From assembly GCF_004916895.1 (NCBI RefSeq), contig NZ_SNTZ01000010.1:34056-98055 (forward strand): a stretch of 64,000 nucleotides of DNA, read 5' to 3'. How positions within the stretch are numbered: position 1 is the first letter of the stretch; each line of letters starts with the position of its first letter. The notes beneath the pieces were generated by a model. It was given only the letters and a program-made list of their open reading frames with translations, was not told the origin of the DNA and searched no databases. Source of the DNA: Flagellimonas alvinocaridis (GTDB lineage Bacteria > Bacteroidota > Bacteroidia > Flavobacteriales > Flavobacteriaceae). Shown here piece by piece: positions 43,867-53,389 of this stretch. Both the position numbers and the translations under genes were made by a program.

Positions 43867-44642
43867 GACTGATTCCAGCTATAGATATTATTGACGGAAA
43901 ATGTGTCCGTCTTTCCAAAGGGGATTACAATACTAAGAAAATTTACAATGAAGATCCCGTGGAAGTGGCCAAGGAATTCGAGGCCCATGGGATTCAGAAC
44001 CTCCATTTGGTGGATTTGGATGGAGCGAAATCCAAGCATATAGTCAACCACAATGTATTGGAAAGCATTGCTTCCAAAACCAGCTTAAAGATTGACTTTG
44101 GGGGTGGCCTAAAAACCGATGAGGACCTTCACATCGCTTTTGAAAGTGGCGCCCATCAAATAACCGGGGGAAGCATTGCCGTTAAGGATTCGGACGTTTT
44201 TTTGGGTTGGCTGGAGAACTATGGCCCCAACAAGATTATTCTTGGCGCCGATGCCCAAGATGAAAAAGTGGCGGTTTCAGGCTGGCAAGAGGAATCCGAT
44301 CAAGAATTGGTTCCCTTTATCCAGTTCTACCAAAAGAAGGGAATCAAATATGTGATCTGTACTGACATTGGCAAGGACGGCATGTTGGGAGGGCCTTCTT
44401 TCGAACTCTATAAAAAAATCATCTCCAAGACCATGAAACATGAGACTGTGGTCTCAGGAAGCGGTGTGGAAGACAAAGAGGTAATCGGCATCAACCTTAT
44501 TGCCAGTGGTGGTATTTCAACTTTTGACGAACTGCCCAAACTAGCCAAAATGGGCTGCGAGGGCACCATTATTGGAAAGGCCATCTATGAAAACCGAATC
44601 AGTTTAAAGCAACTGGAAGCTTATATTCTTCAAAATGGATAA
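43863..44642 (+). CDS. hisA: ProFAR isomerase
   Basis: Isomerises ProFAR to PRFAR. 259-residue TIM barrel, a half-barrel repeat relative of HisF. Catalytic D8 in [28 protein letters not shown] phosphate site and [10 protein letters not shown] with the second Asp. It is about 18 residues longer than most HisA: an insert ([18 protein letters not shown]) separates the helix after ELYKKI from the strand INLIASGG. Overlaps GNAT and DinB genes at both ends. Confidence 0.94.
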   Translation: MRLIPAIDIIDGKCVRLSKGDYNTKKIYNEDPVEVAKEFEAHGIQNLHLVDLDGAKSKHIVNHNVLESIASKTSLKIDFGGGLKTDEDLHIAFESGAHQITGGSIAVKDSDVFLGWLENYGPNKIILGADAQDEKVAVSGWQEESDQELVPFIQFYQKKGIKYVICTDIGKDGMLGGPSFELYKKIISKTMKHETVVSGSGVEDKEVIGINLIASGGISTFDELPKLAKMGCEGTIIGKAIYENRISLKQLEAYILQNG

Positions 44643-45150
44643 GGAAAAACAACTTCAGGAAGAACTCATCTGGAATATAGGCTATCGCATGGACGAAAGC
44701 CTACGCATGATCAAAATCTGTCTGGACCAACTTCCGGAGTCCGATATCTGGAAGAAGCCCAATGCATCGGCCAACAGCATAGGTAACCTTATCCTTCACC
44801 TTTGCGGCAACATTACCCAATACGGGATTGCCTCCATCCAGAATTTGGAGGATACCCGTGCACGTGATGAGGAATTTTCCATTTCGTCCGGGTTCACCAA
44901 GGCCGAGCTTATACAAAAGCTCAGTGATACCATTGATGAGGCCAAGAGGGCCTTTTATGAAGCGCCCTTGGAAGAATTGTTGCGAAAGAGAGCGGTGCAA
45001 GGATTCCAATTTTCTGGGGTGGGCAATATCATTCACGTTGCGGAGCATTTATCCTATCATACCGGACAGATTGCCCTATGGACCAAATTGTTGAAGGATA
45101 CCGATTTGGGGTTCTATAAGAATGTAGACTTGAATATTAAAAATGAATAA
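44635..45150 (+). CDS. DinB-like protein embedded in the his operon
   Basis: 171 residues of the DinB/YfiT-type four-helix fold, with candidate metal ligands in [13 protein letters not shown] and [16 protein letters not shown]. Starts 8 bp inside the end of hisA and ends 13 bp before hisF, so co-expressed with the pathway. Not closely similar by eye to the other DinB gene at 16880. A thiol-dependent or hydrolase role is possible; nothing shows a step in histidine synthesis. Confidence 0.82.
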   Translation: MDKEKQLQEELIWNIGYRMDESLRMIKICLDQLPESDIWKKPNASANSIGNLILHLCGNITQYGIASIQNLEDTRARDEEFSISSGFTKAELIQKLSDTIDEAKRAFYEAPLEELLRKRAVQGFQFSGVGNIIHVAEHLSYHTGQIALWTKLLKDTDLGFYKNVDLNIKNE

Positions 45151-45163
45151 CGCTTAGACCCAT

Positions 45164-45919
45164 ATGCTTACAAAACGTATCATACCCTGTTTGGACATCA
45201 AGGACGGAAGAACCGTAAAAGGGGTAAACTTTGTGGACTTGCGTGATGCAGGGGACCCTGTGGAACTGGCGGCCATCTACGCCCAAGAAGGAGCCGATGA
45301 GTTGGTGTTCTTGGACATTTCAGCCACCGAGGAGAAACGAAAGACCTTGGCGGAGTTGGTGTACCACGTTGCCGAAACCATCAACATTCCCTTTACCGTA
45401 GGTGGGGGCATCTCATCGGTTGAGGATGTGGATATCCTTCTAAAAAATGGTGCGGACAAGGTATCCATTAATTCTTCGGCGGTGAAACGACCTGAGCTGA
45501 TCAATGAACTGGTGGCCAAATTTGGTTCTCAATGTATTGTGGTGGCCATAGATGCCAAACAAATTGGAGGGCAGTGGATAGTGCACTTGGTTGGCGGTAA
45601 GGTACCCACAGAAATGGACCTCTTTGAATGGGCCAAGGAAGTGGAACAACGTGGGGCCGGGGAAATCCTGTTTACCTCCATGGACCACGACGGCACCAAA
45701 AATGGTTTTGCCAATGAAGCGCTGGCTCAATTATCAGATTTGGTGAACATTCCCATCATTGCCTCGGGTGGAGCCGGGACCATTCCCCACTTTGCGGATA
45801 CGTTTAAAGATGGAAAAGCGGATGCCGCTTTGGCTGCTAGTGTTTTTCATTTTAAGGAGATTGAAATAAAGGATTTAAAGAACGAACTTAAGGAAGAAGG
45901 AATTCCCGTTAGAATTTAG
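45164..45919 (+). CDS. hisF: Imidazole glycerol phosphate synthase, cyclase subunit
   Basis: Converts PRFAR plus ammonia from HisH to imidazole glycerol phosphate and AICAR. 251-residue TIM barrel; catalytic D11 in [14 protein letters not shown] and the second Asp in VVAIDAKQ, with phosphate loops [11 protein letters not shown] and [11 protein letters not shown]. The ATG at 45164 follows the DinB stop by 13 bp. Confidence 0.96.
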   Translation: MLTKRIIPCLDIKDGRTVKGVNFVDLRDAGDPVELAAIYAQEGADELVFLDISATEEKRKTLAELVYHVAETINIPFTVGGGISSVEDVDILLKNGADKVSINSSAVKRPELINELVAKFGSQCIVVAIDAKQIGGQWIVHLVGGKVPTEMDLFEWAKEVEQRGAGEILFTSMDHDGTKNGFANEALAQLSDLVNIPIIASGGAGTIPHFADTFKDGKADAALAASVFHFKEIEIKDLKNELKEEGIPVRI

Positions 45920-45922
45920 GAT

Positions 45923-46522
45923 ATGAAAATAGATTTCACCAAAAGCCCGGATGGACTGATACCCGCCATCATCCAAGACGCAAACACCAAGAATGTCCTC
46001 ATGTTGGGCTATATGGACCAAGAAGCCTTTGATACCACCCAAAAGACCCAAAAGGTGACTTTTTTTAGCCGTAGCAAGCAACGTTTATGGACCAAGGGGG
46101 AGGAAAGTGGTAATTTTTTGGAATTGGTCGATATAAAAAGTGATTGCGACAACGACACTCTATTGGTGTCCGTCAATCCTGTAGGGCCTACTTGTCACAA
46201 AGGAACCGATACCTGCTGGGCCGAGGAAAATACCCAAACCTATGGTTTTCTATCTACTTTGGAGCAAATCATCACCTCCAGAAAGAACGACCAGGAAAAT
46301 CAGGATAGCTATGTGGCCTCCCTATTCCGAAAAGGCATCAACAAAATTGCCCAAAAGGTGGGTGAGGAAGCTGTGGAAACTGTGATCGAGGCCAAGGATA
46401 ATGATGAAGAACTATTTTTGAATGAAAGTGCCGATTTGCTCTTCCACTATTTGATTCTGCTTCAGGCCAAGGGATATACCTTGGAGGATATTGTACATAC
46501 CCTCCAAAAAAGGCATAAGTAA
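45923..46522 (+). CDS. hisIE: Phosphoribosyl-AMP cyclohydrolase / phosphoribosyl-ATP pyrophosphatase
   Basis: Bifunctional enzyme for steps two and three. 199 residues: HisI part about 1-110 with FFSRSKQRLWTKGEESGNFL and the metal Cys in CDNDTLLV and CHKGTDTCW; HisE part about 115-199 with GVGEEAVETVIEAKDND-like text (KVGEEAVETVIEAKDNDEEL) and ESADLLFHYL. Last gene of the operon; 3 bp after hisF. Confidence 0.95.
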   Translation: MKIDFTKSPDGLIPAIIQDANTKNVLMLGYMDQEAFDTTQKTQKVTFFSRSKQRLWTKGEESGNFLELVDIKSDCDNDTLLVSVNPVGPTCHKGTDTCWAEENTQTYGFLSTLEQIITSRKNDQENQDSYVASLFRKGINKIAQKVGEEAVETVIEAKDNDEELFLNESADLLFHYLILLQAKGYTLEDIVHTLQKRHK

Positions 46523-46585
46523 GCCATAGCGTTAAGTTTTCTTTAAACGCTGAGCCATTAGATCAAAATGAGTTAATTTTATGTA

Positions 46586-47752
46586 ATGGCTATGAATACA
46601 AGAAAAGGGTTTCGTTTTACCACCTACGAAGCGCCGGACCAAACCCCGTTCGAAAAACTCTTTGAGATTTTTCAGGAACTCATTACACATACTTCAGGTG
46701 ATGTGGAAGAGGCTTTGGACTGGCTCAGGGAGTTGGACAAGGAGTACGAACTTACCGATGACAATTACACCATTGACGATTTTATAGAGGACCTCAAGGC
46801 AAAAGGCTATATCCGGGAGGAATTTGATACGGATAACCCTGAAGGGGGACAAGCGGAAGAAGGTGATGAAGAAGGGGCCAGAGGTGGCAATCTGTCCATT
46901 ACTGCCAAATTAGAGCGTATGTTGCGCCAGCGGGCCTTGGACCAAATCTTTGGGAAGCTCAAGCGTAGCGGCGCCGGAAACCATAGAACCGGAAAGTCGG
47001 GAAGGGGGGATGAACACACGGGAGAATTTCGGGAATATCGATTTGGGGATGCCCTTGAACATATTTCCATGACCGAAAGTCTTAAAAATGCCCAAGTAAA
47101 CCATGGACTGGACAGCTTCTCATTGAATGAGGATGACCTTGTAGTGGAAGACACCCAGCATAAGGCACAGATGAGCACGGTCTTGATGATCGATATCAGC
47201 CATAGCATGATCCTCTACGGTGAAGACCGAATTACCCCTGCCAAAAAAGTGGCCATGGCCTTGGCGGAATTGATCACTACCCGATATCCCAAGGACACCT
47301 TGGACATATTGGTCTTTGGAAACGATGCGTGGCCCATTCCCATTAAAGACCTTCCCTACCTAAAGGTAGGGCCTTACCACACGAATACCGTGGCCGGTCT
47401 GCAATTGGCCATGGACATGCTCCGTAGAAAGCGGAACACCAATAAACAGATTTTCATGATCACGGACGGAAAGCCGTCGTGTTTACGACTGCCCAACGGC
47501 GACTACTATAAAAACAGTGTAGGCTTGGATGAGTATATCGTGGAAAAATGCTATGCCATGGCACAGCAGGCCCGAAAACTCCACATTCCCATCACCACCT
47601 TCATGATTGCCCAGGACCCGTATTTGATGCAGTTTGTGAGGGAGTTTACCCAAGCCAACAAGGGTAAGGCTTTTTATACAGGTCTAAAAGGTCTGGGTGA
47701 AATGATTTTTGAGGATTACGAACAAAACCGAAAAAGACGAATCAAAGGATAA
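46586..47752 (+). CDS. VWA domain protein (CoxE-like), partner of AAA ATPase
   Basis: 388 residues, soluble. Helical N-terminal region, an acidic Gly/Glu linker (about 85-100), then a VWA domain with intact MIDAS D203-x-S205-x-S207 (MIDISHSM) and FMITDGKPS. It starts 63 bp after hisIE and precedes the MoxR-type ATPase by 8 bp. VWA/MoxR pairs act as chelatase-like machines that insert metals or remodel protein complexes; the target here is unknown. Confidence 0.87.
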   Translation: MAMNTRKGFRFTTYEAPDQTPFEKLFEIFQELITHTSGDVEEALDWLRELDKEYELTDDNYTIDDFIEDLKAKGYIREEFDTDNPEGGQAEEGDEEGARGGNLSITAKLERMLRQRALDQIFGKLKRSGAGNHRTGKSGRGDEHTGEFREYRFGDALEHISMTESLKNAQVNHGLDSFSLNEDDLVVEDTQHKAQMSTVLMIDISHSMILYGEDRITPAKKVAMALAELITTRYPKDTLDILVFGNDAWPIPIKDLPYLKVGPYHTNTVAGLQLAMDMLRRKRNTNKQIFMITDGKPSCLRLPNGDYYKNSVGLDEYIVEKCYAMAQQARKLHIPITTFMIAQDPYLMQFVREFTQANKGKAFYTGLKGLGEMIFEDYEQNRKRRIKG

Positions 47753-47760
47753 CGATTTCT

Positions 47761-49230
47761 ATGAAATTAAATCATACCCAAATAAAGACCCTCGGGGAGT
47801 TGAAAGCCTCAGGGTACCAAAGTAAGAGTATCAAAGATGAGTTACGTACCAACCTATTGAGGAAAATTGCCAGCGGTGAGGAAACCTTTCAAGGGGTATG
47901 GGGCTATGAAAACTCCGTAATTCCTGAGTTGGAACGGGCCATACTGTCCCGGCACAACATCAATCTATTGGGATTGCGAGGTCAGGCCAAAACCCGATTG
48001 GCCCGATTGATGGTACAACTTTTGGATGAGTGGATGCCCGTTGTGGCCGGTTCTGAAGTGCATGACGATCCCTTGCAGCCCATTTCCAGGTATGCCACGG
48101 AACTGATCAAGGAAAAAGGGGATAAAATCCCGATTGAATGGATTCATCGGGATGAACGTTTCTATGAGAAGTTAGCCACGCCAGATGTTACCGTTGCAGA
48201 CCTCATTGGTGATGTAGACCCCATAAAAGCGGCCAACCTCAAGCTTTCCTATGCGGATGACCGGGTAATCCATTTTGGCATGATCCCAAGGGCCAACCGC
48301 TGTATTTTTGTCATCAATGAACTTCCAGATCTTCAAGCTAGGATTCAAGTGGCACTATTCAATATACTTCAGGAAGGGGATATCCAGATCAGAGGATTCA
48401 AACTACGCCTTCCTTTGGACCTACAATTTGTTTTTACCGCCAATCCAGAGGATTATACCAATAGGGGTAGTATTGTAACCCCACTGAAAGATAGGATAGG
48501 GTCCCAGATTTTGACTCACTATCCTGAAACGATTTCCATTGCCAAAAAAATCACCCAGCAAGAAGCCCGTCTTGATCAGCGGCAATCCGAAGGAATCCAT
48601 GTGCCAGATATAGCCATGGAAGTGTTGGAGCAAATCAGCTTTGAGGCCAGAAACAGTGAATATGTAGATGCCAAAAGTGGGGTAAGTGCCCGTATGAGCA
48701 TTACCGCTTTTGAAAATTTATTGAGTACCGCGGAACGTAGGGCCATTAAATCTGGAGATGAAAAGACTACCGTTCGTCTAAGTGATTTTATGGGCGTGAT
48801 TCCTTCCATCACAGGAAAAATAGAACTGGTTTATGAAGGGGAACAGGAAGGGGCCGGTTTTGTAGCCGAAACCTTGGTTGAAGAAGCCATAAAATCCATA
48901 TTTCCCAATTATTTCCCAAAGATTGACAAGCTACAGCGAAAAGATGCCGAAACGGAATATGATGAACTTATACATTGGTTCTTTGAAGGTGAAGGCTTTG
49001 ACCTTCTAGATGAGGATTCCGATGAGGAATATAAATCTAAATTAGATTCAGTAGCTCCATTGAGGGCTCTTTTAAAAGAATATCAACCCGATATTTCAAA
49101 AGAAGACTCCTATTTTATGAAAGAATTGTTACTCTGGGGCTTGGTGGCCCATAAAAAATTGAGCAAGCACCGTTTTACCCAAGGGTATCAATTCAAAGAT
49201 CTTTACGGAAGTTACATTAGGGGGTTGTAA
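47761..49230 (+). CDS. MoxR/magnesium-chelatase-type AAA ATPase
   Basis: 489 residues. Walker A GLRGQAKT at 71-78, Walker B-like RCIFVINELPDL (Asn-Glu in place of Asp-Glu), sensor-1 FVFTANPEDYTNRG and the Arg finger region PLKDRIGSQI. C-terminal helical part and an acidic tail (DLLDEDSDEEYKSKLD). Coupled with the VWA gene upstream; together they resemble the ChlI/ChlD or MoxR/VWA arrangement. The N-terminal 40 residues (TLGELKASGYQSKSIKDELR) are the family's leading helix. Confidence 0.87.
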   Translation: MKLNHTQIKTLGELKASGYQSKSIKDELRTNLLRKIASGEETFQGVWGYENSVIPELERAILSRHNINLLGLRGQAKTRLARLMVQLLDEWMPVVAGSEVHDDPLQPISRYATELIKEKGDKIPIEWIHRDERFYEKLATPDVTVADLIGDVDPIKAANLKLSYADDRVIHFGMIPRANRCIFVINELPDLQARIQVALFNILQEGDIQIRGFKLRLPLDLQFVFTANPEDYTNRGSIVTPLKDRIGSQILTHYPETISIAKKITQQEARLDQRQSEGIHVPDIAMEVLEQISFEARNSEYVDAKSGVSARMSITAFENLLSTAERRAIKSGDEKTTVRLSDFMGVIPSITGKIELVYEGEQEGAGFVAETLVEEAIKSIFPNYFPKIDKLQRKDAETEYDELIHWFFEGEGFDLLDEDSDEEYKSKLDSVAPLRALLKEYQPDISKEDSYFMKELLLWGLVAHKKLSKHRFTQGYQFKDLYGSYIRGL

Positions 49231-49238
49231 AACAGAAA

Positions 49239-49721
49239 CTATTTCCAAATATCGAATTGCTCATTGTAGCTTTCAACATTATAGGGGCCTACATATTGTT
49301 TTCTATACCTAAATAGTGTAATGGTAAGTATAGTGAGCAGACAGTACAGTGTCAATGTGAGAACGGCCACTGGTTTAAACGTCTCGGGGACTATCCGCTC
49401 TACAAACTCTGGAAATAAAATAAGAGTCTGGACACTATCATAGATTTTAAAAATATATACGATTATGATAACGTAAAGGGCGAACTCCGTATTCCGCAAT
49501 TTGGAACTGTGCGGTGCCGTTTTCCCTATTCCGTACCATAAAAAATATAAGTAGACCAAGTGGACCAAACTCAATATTGGAAATATATAGTTGTCTGGTT
49601 TTGAAAAATAAAATTGATTGGTGTAAACACCATAAAAGTTTAGAATATCCAATGCTATCAGTACCATCAAACTAATGATGATGCCTATTTTGCAAGGTAG
49701 GATTTTGTCGTAATGCTTCAT
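49239..49721 (-). CDS. Multi-pass membrane protein, function unknown
   Basis: 160 residues with about four membrane segments (about 10-30, 42-60, 78-96, 112-135), hydrophilic C-terminus (YRKQYVGPYNVESYNEQFD). Not recognised. Converges on the AAA gene with an 8-bp gap. Upstream 49722-49959 (238 bp) has no ORF; a near-match -7 box TATTTTGG (49938-49945) precedes the hydrolase gene on the other strand. Confidence 0.65.
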   Translation of the reverse strand: MKHYDKILPCKIGIIISLMVLIALDILNFYGVYTNQFYFSKPDNYIFPILSLVHLVYLYFLWYGIGKTAPHSSKLRNTEFALYVIIIVYIFKIYDSVQTLILFPEFVERIVPETFKPVAVLTLTLYCLLTILTITLFRYRKQYVGPYNVESYNEQFDIWK

Positions 49722-49959
49722 TTACGTCCAGAGATTTGGGATCACTCAAAAACTTTAAAAAAACGGGAGGCCTTTGGCTTTATTTTAAATTAATCGACGA
49801 ACCGTAAATAATGTTGGCAAGGCATAGGATATTGATGTGAACTCCCAGTTTTGATTAATCAATCCCCTCTATTTACTATCATGAATACTACTACTCGACC
49901 CTTAATGCCGTGTAGTTGACTTGTCGGTATTTTTTGTATTTTGGAGCAAATGATTTAGT

Positions 49960-50835
49960 ATGCAAAATTGGCTCTACATAGTGTTTACTCTACTTGGAGT
50001 GTACCTTTTGTCAAGCATACTATTGTATTATTTACAGGACTATTTTCTTTTCAAACCAGAAAAACTGCCCAAAGATTTTCAGTTTTATTACGATAATCAA
50101 GAAATTGAGGAGTATAATGTTGAGACAAGGGACGGAGCAACCATTAATGGACTTCGGTTTAAATCAAGAGATCCCAAAGGTGTAGTTTTCTATCTAAAAG
50201 GAAACTCCAGAAGTATTAAAGGATGGGGCAAGTTTGCCGTGGACTTTACCCGTCATGGGTATGATGTGATTATGGTGGACTATCGTGGTTTCGGGAAGAG
50301 TACGGGACGACGTACCCAAAAAGCCATCAAGCGTGATATGCAGGTGGTGTACAATAAAATCAAGGAAAAGGTGCCTGAAAAATACATTATTCTCTATGGA
50401 CGCTCCATGGGTTCGGGTTTTGCGGCCAAACTGGCCTCCATGAACTCTCCGCGAATGCTCATTCTGGATGCTCCCTACTACAGTTTAAGCAAGGTGGCTA
50501 AAAAATTCATTCCGTTTATGCCACTCTCCCTATTGATCAAATTTCCAATGCCCACGTACAAGTGGTTAAAGTACGTTAACTGCCCCATACATATCATACA
50601 TGGGACCGACGATAGACTCATTCCCTATAAAACCAGTGTCAAGCTATCCAAAATAAAATCGGAATTATCAAAATTATATACCATAATAGGAGGAGGACAC
50701 AAAGACTTGAACAACTTTGAATCATACCACAGCATGTTGGAAGAAATCATCACCAGCCGCCCCACCAAAGTGAATCTGGAAGGTTCCAGCATCAATGTGA
50801 AACACTCTTCAAAACGCGCCAATGCCAAAGCTTAA
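49960..50835 (+). CDS. Membrane-anchored alpha/beta hydrolase 1
   Basis: 291 residues. N-terminal membrane helix (about 5-24), then an alpha/beta-hydrolase fold: GRSMGSG with nucleophile S149, D217/D218 in HGTDDRLIPY and H247 in GGGHKDL. An oxyanion-like strand reads FYLKGNSRSIKGW. Resembles the BEM46/YfhR-type hydrolases; substrate unknown. Overlaps its neighbour and paralogue by 14 bp. Basic C-terminal tail (KHSSKRANAKA). Confidence 0.87.
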   Translation: MQNWLYIVFTLLGVYLLSSILLYYLQDYFLFKPEKLPKDFQFYYDNQEIEEYNVETRDGATINGLRFKSRDPKGVVFYLKGNSRSIKGWGKFAVDFTRHGYDVIMVDYRGFGKSTGRRTQKAIKRDMQVVYNKIKEKVPEKYIILYGRSMGSGFAAKLASMNSPRMLILDAPYYSLSKVAKKFIPFMPLSLLIKFPMPTYKWLKYVNCPIHIIHGTDDRLIPYKTSVKLSKIKSELSKLYTIIGGGHKDLNNFESYHSMLEEIITSRPTKVNLEGSSINVKHSSKRANAKA

Positions 50836-51619
50836 GCGTTTCGGTATTATAGTAGCGTCCATCTTGATACTGCTCTCGATTATGCTCTATTCATTTCAGG
50901 AAAAACTCATTTTTTTGCCCACCAAGCTATCCGAGAACCATCTCTATGAATTCAATGCCAATTTTAATGAAATCTTTCTTGATGCCAAAGATGGAGCACG
51001 TTTGAACGCCCTTCATTTTTATTCGGAAAACCCTAAAGGATTGATTTTATATTTTCATGGGAATGCTGGCGATTTGTCACGCTGGGGTGAAATCGTATTA
51101 CCCTTTGTTGACTTGGATTATGATGTTTTGGTGATGGATTATCGCAATTATGGCAAAAGCACTGGCAAACTTAGTGAACAGGCACTCTATCAAGATGCCC
51201 AACTGTTCTATACCTATGCCAAGGAAAAATATGAAGAAAACAATATTATTGTTTATGGAAGATCATTGGGTACTGGCATTGCAAGTCAGTTGACTTCCAA
51301 AAACCGACCCCAAAAACTTATTTTGGAAACTCCTTTTTATAGTCTTTCAGAAATAGCCCAAGAACGATTTCCATTTTTACCAGTTTCCTATCTATTGCGC
51401 TATAAGATTCCGTCATATCAATTTTTGAAGGAGGTAGATTGCCCCATTCGTATCTTCCATGGTACCGACGATAGGGTGGTTCCCTATAAATCTGGCAAAA
51501 AATTGTTTGATTCCATTCAGAATGAAGACAAAAAGATATACACCATTCCCAATGGAAACCATAATAATCTTATAGATTTTAAGGAATACCGAAACGCAGT
51601 TGAGATGGAACTAAAATAA
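50822..51619 (+). CDS. Membrane-anchored alpha/beta hydrolase 2
   Basis: 265 residues, clear paralogue of the preceding gene: N-terminal helix (RFGIIVASILILLSIMLY), FHGNAGDLSRWG oxyanion region, nucleophile Ser in GRSLGTGIASQ, Asp in HGTDDRVVPY and His in PNGNHNNLIDF. It keeps the more canonical HGNAG where paralogue 1 has KGNSR. Tandem duplication, translationally coupled. Converges on cysM with a 2-bp gap. Confidence 0.88.
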   Translation: MPKLKRFGIIVASILILLSIMLYSFQEKLIFLPTKLSENHLYEFNANFNEIFLDAKDGARLNALHFYSENPKGLILYFHGNAGDLSRWGEIVLPFVDLDYDVLVMDYRNYGKSTGKLSEQALYQDAQLFYTYAKEKYEENNIIVYGRSLGTGIASQLTSKNRPQKLILETPFYSLSEIAQERFPFLPVSYLLRYKIPSYQFLKEVDCPIRIFHGTDDRVVPYKSGKKLFDSIQNEDKKIYTIPNGNHNNLIDFKEYRNAVEMELK

Positions 51620-51621
51620 TC

Positions 51622-52506
51622 TCAATCAAATAAATCCGAAGAAAGGTAACGATCCCCTCTATCACAAACAATGGATACAATAGTGCCTCTTTCAAGGGTT
51701 TCGGCCAATCGAATCGCTGCCGCAGCGGCTCCACCACTGCTCATCCCTGCAAAAATCCCTTCTTCCTTGGCCAAGCGCTTGGCCATTTCAGTAGCTTCTG
51801 TTTCACTGACCTCCAATACAGTATCCACTTTTTTGGGATTGAATATCTTGGGAAGATAAGCTTCGGGCCATTTGCGAATGCCTGGAATCTTGGAATCATC
51901 GGTAGGCTGCACACCCACAATCTGAACCTTGGAATCCTGTTCCTTCAAATAGGTAGAGGTTCCCATAATAGTTCCTGTGGTACCCATACTGGATACAAAA
52001 TGGGTGATTTCGCCATGGGTGTCCTTCCAAATTTCCGGTCCAGTGGTTTGGTAATGGGCCATCCAGTTGTCGTTATTGGCAAACTGGTTGAGCATAACAT
52101 ACCCTTCATCCCTGACCTTGGCCTCTGCATAGTCTCGGGCACCTTCAATCCCCACATCTGTTGGTGTCAAAGTTACCTTGGCTCCATAAGCGCGCATGGT
52201 CTGTACGCGCTCCTTGGTGGAGTTTTCGGGCATTACCAACTCAATATCAAGCCCATAAATTCCCGCAATCATGGCCAAAGCAATACCTGTATTTCCACTA
52301 GTGGCCTCAATTAGCTTTGAAGACGATGAAAAATCCCCACGTTCCAATCCACTCCTGATCATATTATAGGCAGGTCGGTCCTTAACACTTCCACCCGGGT
52401 TGTTTCCTTCCAGTTTAAAAAGTAATTTCACATTAGGATTGGGATTCAACACCTTGGATTCTACCATAGGTGTGTTCCCTATAAGGTCCAGAATAGTTTT
52501 AGACAT
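51622..52506 (-). CDS. cysM: Cysteine synthase
   Basis: PLP enzyme making cysteine from O-acetylserine and sulfide or thiosulfate. 294 residues: PLP lysine K42 in PGGSVKDRPAYNMI, EATSGNTGIALAM, and the phosphate loop SSMGTTGTIMGTS. The short length and loop text suit CysM better than CysK. Its start overlaps the cysE stop region by 8 bp, so acetylserine producer and user are one operon. Confidence 0.93.
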   Translation of the reverse strand: MSKTILDLIGNTPMVESKVLNPNPNVKLLFKLEGNNPGGSVKDRPAYNMIRSGLERGDFSSSSKLIEATSGNTGIALAMIAGIYGLDIELVMPENSTKERVQTMRAYGAKVTLTPTDVGIEGARDYAEAKVRDEGYVMLNQFANNDNWMAHYQTTGPEIWKDTHGEITHFVSSMGTTGTIMGTSTYLKEQDSKVQIVGVQPTDDSKIPGIRKWPEAYLPKIFNPKKVDTVLEVSETEATEMAKRLAKEEGIFAGMSSGGAAAAAIRLAETLERGTIVSIVCDRGDRYLSSDLFD

Positions 52507-53293
52507 TGCTTGGAGCGGTTTTTATTTTGATTTCGGGCGTATGAAATACTGTTGAATTCGGTGGAACAGAAGACGTTAGCCATGCATTACCCCCAATTAC
52601 CGAATTCTCCCCAATCACAGTGTTCCCACCTAAAATGGTGGCATTGGCATAAATGGTGACATTGGACATAATGGTAGGATGCCTTTTGGTCTTTTGCAGA
52701 CTTTTGGCCACATAAAGGGCTCCCAGGGTTACCCCTTGATAAATTTTCACATGGTCATGAATCACGGCAGTTTCCCCTATGACCACACCAGTGGCATGAT
52801 CAATAAAGAATGATTTTCCTATCTGTGCACCCGGATTGATGTCCACTCCCGTTTGTCTGTGGGCATATTCGGTCATAAGTCTCGGCACCAAAGGAAAACC
52901 TTGAATATACAGTTCATGGGCCAAACGGTATATGGCAATGGCGTAAAAGCCGGGATAGGCCATATAGATTTCCTGAATGGACAATGAGGCTGGGTCACAA
53001 TCCAAAATGGCCTCGGCATCCAAGTTGAGTTTTTCCAAAACCTCTGGTAATCGGGATACATAATTGTCCCACACTTTGGTGCAGGGCTTTTGCAACTCCC
53101 AACAGGCCATATCTGCCAAATGTTGAAACTTTTCCTCCAAAACATCAAGATTCTCGGCAACGGGTGTATTTACATCAAAGAGGGTATAGAAAAGTGTATT
53201 GGTAAATTCCTCTGTTTCTTCTTTTAGTCTATAGTCTAAATAGGGTTGTTTCTTGTGCCTATTCAGTTCTGCGATGATTTTCTCCTTGTCCAT
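52499..53293 (-). CDS. cysE: Serine O-acetyltransferase (EpsC-like)
   Basis: Acetylates serine for cysteine synthesis. 264 residues: helical N-terminal domain, then the left-handed beta-helix with DHATGVVIGETAVIHDHVKIYQGVTLGA, catalytic His and Asp included. The C-terminal KTAPSNV lacks the terminal Ile that anchors CysK in the cysteine synthase complex, consistent with pairing to CysM. Followed with overlap by cysM. Confidence 0.92.
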   Translation of the reverse strand: MDKEKIIAELNRHKKQPYLDYRLKEETEEFTNTLFYTLFDVNTPVAENLDVLEEKFQHLADMACWELQKPCTKVWDNYVSRLPEVLEKLNLDAEAILDCDPASLSIQEIYMAYPGFYAIAIYRLAHELYIQGFPLVPRLMTEYAHRQTGVDINPGAQIGKSFFIDHATGVVIGETAVIHDHVKIYQGVTLGALYVAKSLQKTKRHPTIMSNVTIYANATILGGNTVIGENSVIGGNAWLTSSVPPNSTVFHTPEIKIKTAPSNV

Positions 53294-53389
53294 GCTTTAA
53301 AAGTTGTCCTAAAATTAGCCAAAACCTAACCATCCACTTATAGAAATGTATAACTTTAGCTTAAAAATAACACATCCTAAAAAGAAGTC

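Noticed and set aside
46528..46551. Hairpin AGCGTT/AACGCT after hisIE as a terminator
   Set aside because: Only six paired bases, a long loop and no T-run.
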